The notes beneath the pieces are model-generated. The model was not told where the DNA came from. It did no database searches and saw only the letters and a program-made list of their open reading frames with translations. This document shows, piece after piece, positions 44,996 to 54,200 of a stretch of DNA of 64,000 bases (the first letter of the stretch is position 1; each line of letters begins with the position of its first letter). A program made the position numbers and the translations under genes. Source of the DNA: Hymenobacter aerilatus (GTDB taxonomy: Bacteria > Bacteroidota > Bacteroidia > Cytophagales > Hymenobacteraceae); the NCBI RefSeq assembly GCF_022921095.1, contig NZ_CP095053.1, positions 4,754,501 through 4,818,500 of the forward strand, read 5' to 3'.

Positions 44996-45321
44996 AGGGG
45001 TATGTTTAAATTTAATTATGAAGTGTATTATATGATTTTTATAAGATAATAATTTTTTATTTCAATGTACGATTATAGTACTTATGCTTTGATCTGCATG
45101 TGATGATCAGCATTCGGGTTAAGGTTTATAATGTTACTTATGACGGTTTTACAAGAAATTGGCAGGGTTTTCGGATAAAGCACGGTGAAACACGAAAATA
45201 TTTCTTTTGGACAAAACTTGTGTTTCGGATTCTTCGTATTAAATTGTGCTAATCAAACAGAGTTCATTTCAAGAATGCTGTTTGTCTTCTCAAGAAAATC
45301 ATCTTTTTTCAAGTAAACGTT
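44996..45321. other. 326-base AT-rich intergenic region
   Basis: A stretch clearly richer in A+T than both neighbours. No coding frame with gene-like codon use, no RNA gene and no good Bacteroidota promoter is visible. It presumably includes the promoter of the gene at 45322. Confidence 0.4.
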
Positions 45322-45864
45322 ATGAAAAAAGCTTTACTTCTTCCGTTTCTATGTCTGTCCTTTCTTCTCATGGCAGCCCGTCCATTCGCTGAGATAGAAC
45401 TTATCAAGAAGCGCGTGCTGAGCGAGCGGGTTGAAATTCTCATTCCCAAAGGCTTTGAGGTAATGAGCGAGCAGCAGATGGATTTCAACTACGGCAGTGC
45501 CCAAAGCCGCCCGAGTGTGATTTACACCAACAGCAAAGAAGCCAGCGTTGCATTTACGTATACTGACAATGCAGCTGATCAGGACATGATCAACATGTAC
45601 GCCGAAACGTTCTACAAGACGTACACTAAGCAATTCAAGAACGCCAAGTGGTTTTCCAACGGCGTGCGCGAAATCAATGGTCGTAAGATGGGCTACATGG
45701 AACTGATGAAACCGGAGCTGGGCCACGAGGTATACACGTTGGTGTTCTTCACCGATGTAGAAGGCAAACTACTCATGTGCACCTTCACCTGCGCCGACCG
45801 CCAGAAGCCTGAATGGGAAACGGTAGCCAAGCAGATTATGGGTTCCCTGCGTACTAACGGCTAA
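45322..45864 (+). CDS. Secreted protein of unknown function
   Basis: The 180-residue product has a signal peptide (MKKALLLPFLCLSFLLMAAR, cleavage near AAR-PFA). The mature part mixes beta strands and a helical stretch (IELIKKRVLSERVEILIPKG ... DMINMYAETFYKTYTKQFKN ... EVYTLVFFTDVEGKLLMCTF). Its fold pattern is PsbP/DUF1795-like, but I am not sure. It has one disulfide candidate near the end (MCTFTC). A clean terminator at 45896-45927 follows, so it is a single-gene unit. No function is proposed. Confidence 0.6.
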   Translation: MKKALLLPFLCLSFLLMAARPFAEIELIKKRVLSERVEILIPKGFEVMSEQQMDFNYGSAQSRPSVIYTNSKEASVAFTYTDNAADQDMINMYAETFYKTYTKQFKNAKWFSNGVREINGRKMGYMELMKPELGHEVYTLVFFTDVEGKLLMCTFTCADRQKPEWETVAKQIMGSLRTNG

Positions 45865-45895
45865 TTCTGCTTCGTTTCAATTAACGTTATTGCCC

Positions 45896-45927
45896 CCGGC
45901 GTGCCACTACTTAACGTGGCACGCCGG
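45896..45927 (+). terminator. Intrinsic terminator after the secreted hypothetical
   Basis: CCGGCGTGCCAC (45896-45907) pairs with GTGGCACGCCGG (45916-45927), eight-base loop, followed by TGGTTTTTTG. Confidence 0.88.
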
Positions 45928-46014
45928 TGGTTTTTTGTAGAATACAGTCCCTCTGAATCCAGGTTAGAACCAGCGTTTTTCCACTGTGCTAATGGATACA
46001 GAGCTAAGATTATT

Positions 46015-47349
46015 TTAAAACGAAGCCAGGAAACGGGTAATTAGCGCGAATACGCTGGCAAAGGCTGTTAGAGGTAGCGTAGCGGCTTGGTCGTGTACAT
46101 CGTGGTAGGCGGTAGGGCCGCCACGGGTGTACAGAAAAAAGGCGGGCACCCCGCTCTCAGTGAAGTAGTAGTGGTCGGAATTGGCGGCTTTGCCACGAGC
46201 TGCTATGGATGATACATAATGTCCAGCCTCGTTGAGTTGTTGCAAACGCTGAAAAGCGGCTGGCAAAACACGGCCATTCACCACCGTAATGCCTTCCTCA
46301 CCAGTACCCAATAAATCCAGGTTGAGCAGGAACCGGATGCGGGCTAGGGGCAGCAACGGATGCTGCACAAAGTAGCGTGATCCAACCAACCCGGCTTCTT
46401 CGCCGCCGAAAGCAATGAATACCATAGAGCAGGCAGGTCGATTTTCGGGGCGGGCATAGTGGGCGGCCAGCTCCAGCAGCATGGCCGTGCCGCTGGCATT
46501 ATCGTTAGCGCCAGGAAAGTAGGCGCGGCGGCCCATAGTGCCCAGGTGGTCGTAGTGCGCCGTCACCACTAAGAACGAGTCGGGTTGGGTGGTGCCGGGC
46601 AGCATCCCGATCAGGTTTTGAGTTTGATAATCGCGCTGCAGCTCGGCATCTACCCGCACAGCTACCTGCGCTGTAGGATTTTCCTGCTGCCGGGCGTACC
46701 TATTCCAAACCGATTCTAAGACCTCCAGGCGGACTTGGCCGGCCTGCGTGGAGGCCAACGAGGCTGTGAGCTTGGGGACCAGCGTGAAACGCAAGGCCGC
46801 CGAGTCGAGGTGTTGCCGTAGGGGTAGGGGCAGGGTAGCCAAGCGAGGCACATCGGCGGCACGAATGGCTACGCCACCGCCGTGCCAAGGGCGTTTCAGC
46901 AGACGGTGTTGGGCTACAGCATCGTAGAAAAGTAGGGTATCGAGGTGAAAAACGGGCACCGCCGAAAGTAGCCCGCCTCTTTTGCCCGGTCCCGAATCGG
47001 GAGCGGCAATGAATTCTTTTCCCGGCTGCAAGCGGTGGGAGTGGCCCAGCACCGGAAACCGCGCCATGCCAAAGCTAAGCTTCAGCTGCAACTTTCCGGG
47101 AAATGTATTTACCGTGATTGGAAACGACTGAGTGTAGTCGGGCGCCAGGGGCTGCAAGCCTAGCTGCCGAAACCGCTGCCGTAGGTAAGCCGCAGCGCGT
47201 TGGTCGCCGTGGCGCACGTAGCCGCGGCCGTGCATACGCGTGGCAGTGAGAGCCGTAATAGTCTGGCGCACGCGAGGCATATCTTGCGCCCAAGCCCCCA
47301 GGGGTAGGAGCCCTACTCCCAATAAGAGCCAACGGCATCCAGTAGTCAT
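46015..47349 (-). CDS. M28-family metallopeptidase (aminopeptidase-like)
   Basis: A 444-residue secreted zinc peptidase of family M28, which uses two zinc ions to cut N-terminal residues. Motifs: AHYDHLG (first His ligand), GANDNASG (bridging Asp), FGGEEAGLVG (catalytic Glu and Glu ligand), NLDLLG (Asp ligand) and VHDQAAT (last His ligand). A signal peptide ends GAWAQ. The ATG at 47349 shares its A with the stop of vanZ (TGATG), and is preferred over an open start four codons upstream. It ends the gcvH-vanZ-peptidase unit. The roles of the three are not obviously linked. Confidence 0.88.
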   Translation of the reverse strand: MTTGCRWLLLGVGLLPLGAWAQDMPRVRQTITALTATRMHGRGYVRHGDQRAAAYLRQRFRQLGLQPLAPDYTQSFPITVNTFPGKLQLKLSFGMARFPVLGHSHRLQPGKEFIAAPDSGPGKRGGLLSAVPVFHLDTLLFYDAVAQHRLLKRPWHGGGVAIRAADVPRLATLPLPLRQHLDSAALRFTLVPKLTASLASTQAGQVRLEVLESVWNRYARQQENPTAQVAVRVDAELQRDYQTQNLIGMLPGTTQPDSFLVVTAHYDHLGTMGRRAYFPGANDNASGTAMLLELAAHYARPENRPACSMVFIAFGGEEAGLVGSRYFVQHPLLPLARIRFLLNLDLLGTGEEGITVVNGRVLPAAFQRLQQLNEAGHYVSSIAARGKAANSDHYYFTESGVPAFFLYTRGGPTAYHDVHDQAATLPLTAFASVFALITRFLASF

Positions 47350-47765
47350 CAGGCCTGCCACCAGCGGCGGAGTAGCCAGGCCGCGCCCAGGCCCGCCACC
47401 GTACCCAGCGTGTCACTGATGAGGTCGGACCATTCGCCGTGGCGTCCCAAGTTCATCGTCATTTGCAGTGCCTCAATCAGCGCCCCAAATAACGTACAGC
47501 CGATGCCTACCCACCATAGGGCCTGCCGGCGCAGGGTAGGGAAGCGCCGCTGCCGCCGGGCCGAGATGTAGCTGGTGAAAGACAGTACCGCAAAGACCCC
47601 CGCGTGGGCCGCCGTATCAAACGACAGCAAATCCCACTGCGGTGTGTTGGGCATTTCCTGGGCCGGCGTGAGGGTCAGTACCAACACCAACGCCGCCCAC
47701 GCAGCCGGCACGCCAGCAAAGGCGCGCGGCGACGCGGGCGGCGTTATGCTCGAAGAGGCCGTCAA
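47349..47765 (-). CDS. VanZ-family membrane protein
   Basis: A 138-residue membrane protein with about four hydrophobic segments: AAWAALVLVLTLTPAQ, FDTAAHAGVFAVLSFTSYIS, LWWVGIGCTLFGALIEALQM and LISDTLGTVAGLGAAWLLRR. The conserved HAGVF and GRHGEWSDLISDTLG motifs fit the VanZ-like family. Function is unknown outside teicoplanin resistance in enterococci. Only TTG at 47765 can serve as start because an in-frame TAG lies four codons upstream; one base separates it from the gcvH stop. It overlaps the peptidase gene as TGATG. Confidence 0.78.
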   Translation of the reverse strand: MTASSSITPPASPRAFAGVPAAWAALVLVLTLTPAQEMPNTPQWDLLSFDTAAHAGVFAVLSFTSYISARRQRRFPTLRRQALWWVGIGCTLFGALIEALQMTMNLGRHGEWSDLISDTLGTVAGLGAAWLLRRWWQA

Positions 47766-47766
47766 C

Positions 47767-48147
47767 TTACGCGCCTACGATTTCGCCGTAAGCCTCAGCC
47801 GTCAGCAGCTCATCTAGCTCGGCGGCGTTGCCTACCGACATCTTGATCATCCAGCCGTCGCCGTAGGGGTCAGAGTTCACCAGCTCGGGGCTGCCATCGA
47901 GAGCGGGGTTGATTTCCAGTACAGTGCCGGTGAGCGGGCTAAACAGGTCTGAAACCGTCTTCACGGCCTCTACCGTCCCGAATACGTCGTTTTGGGCTAC
48001 GTCTTTGTCCAGCGTGTCAATGTCTACATACACGATGTCGCCCAACTCTTTTTGCGCGTGGTCGGTGATGCCTACATAGGCTACGTCGCCTTCAACGCGT
48101 ACCCATTCGTGCTCTTTCGTGTACTTCAGTTCAGCGGGGAGATTCAT
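47767..48147 (-). CDS. gcvH: Glycine cleavage system H protein
   Basis: The lipoylated shuttle protein of the glycine cleavage system, 126 residues, normal length. It starts MNLPAELKYTKEHEWVRVEG and carries the lipoyl site in VFGTVEAVKTVSDLFSP, where the Lys of EAVKTVS is modified. The C-terminal LVNSDPYGDGWMIKMSV ... LLTAEAY is intact. Genes for the P and T proteins are not in this window. It is first in a unit with vanZ and the M28 peptidase, just downstream of sprA in the same direction; sprA and gcvH are often neighbours in the phylum. Confidence 0.95.
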   Translation of the reverse strand: MNLPAELKYTKEHEWVRVEGDVAYVGITDHAQKELGDIVYVDIDTLDKDVAQNDVFGTVEAVKTVSDLFSPLTGTVLEINPALDGSPELVNSDPYGDGWMIKMSVGNAAELDELLTAEAYGEIVGA

Positions 48148-48199
48148 GCAATGCCAGGTTAAAATGAACAGCTCCCAAAAGTACAGGAAAAGGGGAAGA

Positions 48200-48279
48200 G
48201 TGAAATGGTGAAGTTGTGAGTTTGTGACACGCGCGTTTTCAACTCACTATGTCACAAACTCACAACTTCACCATTTCAC
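48200..48279. repeat. Long perfect palindrome between gcvH and sprA
   Basis: Perfect 30-base arms: GTGAAATGGTGAAGTTGTGA through GTTTGTGACA (48200-48229), and the complement at 48250-48279, around 20 bases. It begins three bases after the sprA stop (minus strand). It may end sprA transcription, but there is no U tract. No second copy was seen. Confidence 0.8.
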
Positions 48280-48282
48280 CGC

Positions 48283-51200
48283 TTACTGCGACAGGCTGTA
48301 ACGAAGCTGAATGCCGCCTTCCGTAGCTGCATTGCGGAAGGAGTTTTGCACACGTGGGGCCGTAACGGTGCGGGTGAAGTAGAATTGTAGGTTCAGGCGC
48401 TGATTGAGGGTGTAGTCGATGGTAGGGCGCAACAATACCTGGCGGGTACCGCTGGTTACCAGACTGAAAGGCGTGCCCACATCGGTGCCGTCTATCACAT
48501 CCTCGATGGTGCGCTGGATGATGGTATTATCACGAATCGACATATCCAGGCGGGCGTTGAGTTGGTTACGTAGCACCGTCTGCTCACCCCCGATGCGGAA
48601 GGGTAGTTTCAGACGGTCGGTCACGTAGCCGAAGCCTATTACCATCTCGGTGGTGTGCAGTTCCGTTACCTGGGCGTTGATGGTGTTTAGGCCTACGTTC
48701 CGTGTCACGCGGTACTCCAAGTTGCCAGATACCTTTTGCAGGGTCTGGAAGTTGATACCAATCAGCGGCGCCAACTGCTCCGAAATGGTCACCTGCCCCA
48801 GAATGTAGTAGGGAACGAACAGATTGTTGTCGTTAGTGACGGTCGAGAAGGCGTTATCGTCAGGCGCATTTCTATACAGAGTAGAAGTAGTATAGCTGTT
48901 GATGCTATATACCGAGGTATAGGCGTGCTTGAGCGTGACGGAGCGGAAGTAGCGTTGCACAAACGGCAACTGGGCCAGACCGTTGTATTGGATGGTCCAG
49001 TTGGGTAGCGGAATGTTGAATTGCTTCGTTGGATTAAATCCCTTCGCCTTGTAGCCGTCCGACGACTTGCCACGATAGGCATCCAAGAAGGCGGGTAGCA
49101 GCACATCCTGCGAGTTGTAGCTGTACACACCAGGAGCAGCATTAGCGGCAGTCAGACGGTCGTACACGAAGGCTCGGTTCTGCACGAAGCGGTTGAAGGT
49201 CTTGGAAATCGTACCCTCCGCCGACCGGTCGCCGAACAAGGTCTGGATGGAAATGAACGACGTGCTAAACGAGCCTGAGCCCAGTGGGTTGCTGGCCGTA
49301 GCCGTACCGCCCGGCACAGGTAGCAACGTCTCCTCATCAATAGGCCGACGGTAGAACACCTCCCGGTTGCGGACGCGCTGCTGGCGGGCATCCAGTTGAA
49401 TGTTGAAGTCGCGGAAGGGCTGCAAAGAGGTACGCAGCGTTAGGTTGTCGGTAAGTAAGGAGCTGAGCGGCGTATTCAGCAGGTCGCTACGCTCAGTGTA
49501 CCAGCCGTTGCTGGCGGCACGCTGGTACAGTACATCCAAGTCCGAAAAGTCGCTGTACTGCTTGCCGAGCAAGAACGGAATGCCTGGTGCATCGAACGAA
49601 CTATTCATCCCGAAGAACCTTGTGCCAGGCAGATAGCCCGGCAGCAGCGTGCCGTTGCTGCGGGTGTAGGTAAAGTCTAGGGAGCGCGCCGTCATCAAGG
49701 AACGCAGCACCGCTTTCAGCGCCCGGAACTCGGGGCCTTTGCGGGTAGAGTCAGCGGGGGCGCCGGCCACGCCGGAGGCACCGGGGGGGGTAGGCTTAGG
49801 CTTGATGACGCGGCCCTTCTCGTCGCGCTGCACGGGCGGGGGCGGCGGGGCGTTGTTGATGATGTTGAGGAAGCGCACCTTGTTGTAGAGCTTCACCAAG
49901 TCAATCTTACCCGTGCCGCTCAGCTCGCCGTTATTTTGAATGGTATTGCCGAGGGTAGTGCTATCGGTGGCCAGCGGGTTGCTAGGGTCGCGCAGCACGC
50001 GCAGGGCTGTAGAGGCAGCCTGCCAAGTGTAGTTGGCCGAGTAACGCGCATTCATGGATATCCAGTCAGTGAGCGGGAACTTGTCAAGCGGCACGCGCCA
50101 CGTCACGGCTACCTGTTGAGTGAAGTTAGTGGTGCGGCCCCCACGCAAGAGGTTGTCGCGAATCAGGTCGCGGTTCTGCTGAGCCTGGTCGGAGCTGCCC
50201 ACAGCGCGCCCTACCCCTTCATCCACTATGGCGCGGTTGTTCGCCGTGTAGTCCAGAATCAGGGCTTTGGTCAGGTCCCACTTCAGGTCGTAGATGCGGT
50301 TGAAGTAGAAGCTTTTCTGGTAGATGCCCGCAATGCCGGCCGTGGTAGGTAGGGTGCCGGGTTCTAGCACGCGCTGCAAAAACCGCTCGTTGTAGCGCCG
50401 GTCCAAGTCGGCTCGGAAGGAGAAGCGCGAGGGTAGAGGCGTGAAATTAACCTCCTGCAAAAACTTCAGGTAGGGTGAGTCTAGCGCCTTCAGAGTAGCT
50501 AGCGGCGTGTAGTTCTTGGGCGTGGTCTGGTACACGTAGGCCAGTGCCCCCGTAAAGGTGCGAGTGTAGTCGCGGTCGGTGTTGATATCGGTGTGCGTGC
50601 GCTCGGCAATGGCGTAGCTCACGGCAAAGTTCTCGATATCGTAAGGGCGTACCGGTTTTTGCTGGTTGGTGCGTTCCTTGTGCGCGTTCAGCACACTGAT
50701 GCTGCGCTGCTTGGTCTGCGAAACAACCTCCTTCTCGTACTCGCGGCGCAGTTCGTTGTTGTTGTCAAACTTTTGCAATGACTGCGTGAGCTTGGTATCG
50801 GGGTCCAGCGGGTCATACTCAGGCTTACTAACCTCAGTGCCTGCCTGCACTAGCACGGGTAGCCGTAGGCCTAGCTTCTCGGGTAGGAACTTATCGGCAG
50901 CGATAGTAGCATTCACGTCGCCGCGCATAATGTCGCTGGTGGTGCGCTGCTGAAGCTTGTCTTGCAAGCCGCCGAAGCCTGAGGTAACGTAGCTACCCGT
51001 AGCCGTCACGTTGGCCACATCGGCCAGTTGGGTGTTGAAGCGGGCCGTGGCCGCCCAGGCACTCTTGCGGTCAAACTCAAACACCCGGAATTCGTTGGCC
51101 CACACCGTTACGGACTTGCTGGCACCGTTGTCCAGCGGGTTGAGAATGCCAATCATGGCACCCTGCACCTGCGAGAAGTCGGGGTTGCCTATAATAGTGA

Positions 51201-54200
51201 TAGTGGCGCCCGGCTGCAAATTTCTGTTGTAGGTGAATGGGGTAAAATAAGCTTCCGGGCCAAGTTTATTATCAATAATGAATTTGTTACGAGCCGCTTT
51301 GGCATCAATAAAATCCTGAAACGCTACCTGAACTTGGTTGGCATCGGGCCAGATTTCGGCGGTAGTGGTTGCGCTGGGGCGGGTGATTTGCAGAGGCAGC
51401 GAGTACTCGTAGTAGTTCTGGGTGTAGTCGGTACCGATGCGGACGAAGCCGCGCACGTCGCCGTCGTTCACAGTAGGGTCCTGGCTTTCGGCGTGCAAGA
51501 ACATGCGCAGCTGCTTGTAGCGCAGCAGGCTAATCTGAATGTTCTTGTAGGCCGCTTTGCCATAGCCATCACGCAGGCCTTCCACAGCCAGGCGCAAGCT
51601 CTGTTCGTTTTGCTGACGGTTCACGGTGCTGGAGCCATACTCCTGGTCGCGCTGAATGCCGGGCGGCAGCACGTACGGAATAGCACTTGGAGCACCACCA
51701 ACTGATCTAGCTGATGCGCCGTTTTCCTCTAGGCTCACCGTCGAAATAGCGAAGCCTTCGGCATCGGTATCGTTGTTCAGTACCGGCTGGCCGGGGGTAG
51801 CAATGGTGCTCAGGAAGCGGCGCCACTGGTTGGCCACAAACTGCGGCTGCACCAGACGCAACACCACCGGCTGCTGCCACTGTGTGAGGTAGAGGCGCAC
51901 AAACCGGATAGACTTGAAGCCAAACGGCTGCCCATTGGGCGTGCCGCGCACGGCCGAGTACTGCCGAATGGGTACTCGGAACTGGTACCACGACACCGAC
52001 TCGCCGTTAGAGCCGGCAATGGTGCGCGTCACCTTATCCACAATGTAGTTTTGGCCCACCACCATGTTGTTGGGGCGCAACGGCATACGGTACTCGTAGT
52101 AGCGCTCTAGGTCCGTTACCACGTTGTCGCGGTTCAGGTCTTCTTTATCGGGGTAGGCGGTGGAGCTTTGGTTGGTATCGGAGGTAGAGTTGCCCTCCAT
52201 GCCATTGTATTGCTTGTAGCGGCCCAGAATGTGGTTGCCAGCCTCGGTGCCGTTGTAGGCGCCCGAGAGGTGGTGCAAAAAGTCGTCGCCGGCTGGGTCG
52301 TCCAGGGCCGAGAACGGACCGGGTATGCCCAGCGCTTTTTCGGCCGCGTTGTCTACCCCATCCAGCCCCACGTCCTGCTGTGCCCGCGCGCCGGGGGCAG
52401 CCGAGAAGGCATCGGTCAGAAATTGTTGGGTGGTGGCTCGTCCCCAAGCGGTATTCTGCGTTAGGTTGGCTGCTGTATTGGTACCGTCAGGTAGGCCGTT
52501 CTCAAACTCATTGATGTTGTTGTTACGCATCAAATCCTCCGACACCGAGCCCAGGTTGATGTAAAAATCACCGCCAGGATTGGCCGAGGCTACCGTTTGC
52601 GTCACACCGTCGTTGATGACGTTATTGCCGTTGTTGCTCTGGATGAATGGATCCATCATCCAAAACTCTATGTATTCTACGTTGGCGTTGTCGAAGTCCG
52701 TATCGAAGGTGATTTCGCGGCTGATGGCGCCGTAGTTGCCCTGGGCCAGCCCGAGGGGTAGGGAGCGGCCGTCGGGGCCCACCTGCGGGTTGTAGTTGTA
52801 TTGCCCACGCTCCGAAGGAAAGTAAGCCAGATCGAGGGGCAGCTCGAAGCCGTTGCCAGTGGCGCCCACGTCGCGGGCCGGGAAAATCTCGGTGCGCGGA
52901 ATACCCCGCACGTAGTGGTTGCGTAGCTCCTGCGCGCCAATGCTGCTGGGCTTGCTGGGGCCGTTGGAGTAGTACGTTTGGTCTACCGTATACCAAGCCA
53001 TTTTGGCGCGACGGTAGGCAAAGGGCAGTCCTTGCTCCTGTGAGCCCTGGATGGGTAGGGGCGTGGTACCCAGGCGCCACACCGTAGCCGAGTTCAGGCC
53101 CGCCAGCGTGTAGGGTGTGCGCGCATTCTCAAAATCGTCGAGGTAGGACACGCCGTTTTCGCCCCGGCCCAACTCGGTCTTGCCCGGCAGCAGCTGCGCA
53201 AATTCTCCGCTGAACGCCACCGACGATGGCGCCTTGGTGCTCAGGCCCGGCAGCATATCCAGGTACTTCGTCAGAGCCCGCGACTCGCGGCGCATGTTTA
53301 CATCGAAGCCGTAGATGGTGTTGTTGTTGGGCTCGTCGCCGATGGCCACGCGGTTGATGCCGGGAGCCTGGTTTTCAATCAGCTTCAGCATGGTAGCGCC
53401 GAAGTTGATGTCGGGGCTGAGGCGATAGTCGAGGCGGGTGCCAATGAGGCGGCGCGGCTGCACCTGCACCACGGCGTTTTTCTCGAAGGTGATACGCAGC
53501 TCGTTGGCCGAGTTGAGGTAGCTCGGGTTCAGGACTTTCACCTGCGCCTGATCATAGAATACTTGGTAATCAACCCCTTCTTGCAACAAGGTGCTCCCCG
53601 CATACACCCGCACCGAGCCCTGGGCAATGCCAAAGCCGGGTAGGCTAATCACATCGGTAGAAGTAGCCTGGTAGCGCCCCCGCAGGAAAAACTTGTCCTT
53701 GTCCTGCACCTGCTGGGCATCGCTCTGCACCTGATTATACAGGGCCGAGTACACGTACTTGTCAATCAGGCCTTGCTCAGTGCCGGCCACAAACTGGCCT
53801 TGCAAGTAATTGCCAAACGGCTCTACTACCGGGAAGTAGATACGCCCCAGGGTAGGGTCGATGGTGATACCCGAAATGAAGTCGAAGTTGCCGTCGGAGT
53901 TTCGGTCGTTGTTGGGATTCAGGTTGTCGAGGTTCAGCACCTGAATGAGCGGCACGTTCTGCACGTTCTGCCCTTCCTTCAGCGAAATCAAGTCCACGCC
54001 CGTCACGTCGTCCTTGTACACCACTTGCAGCTGGAAGTTCTCGCGGTTGAGCTGGGTAGCGTTCAGCGAGTACACGTTCTTCATCAGCAAGTCCCAGGTA
54101 GGCAGATTGCGCGTCTGCAAATTGGGGTTCTGCGGATTCACGTTGGGGTCGGCCAGGCCCACGCCGGGGTTGGTAGCCTTCAGCATCTTCAGGAAGACTA

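Noticed and set aside
48148..48199. Glycine riboswitch upstream of gcvH
   Set aside because: The gap upstream of gcvH is short and holds only the end of the long palindrome; none of the conserved glycine-aptamer sequence is seen.
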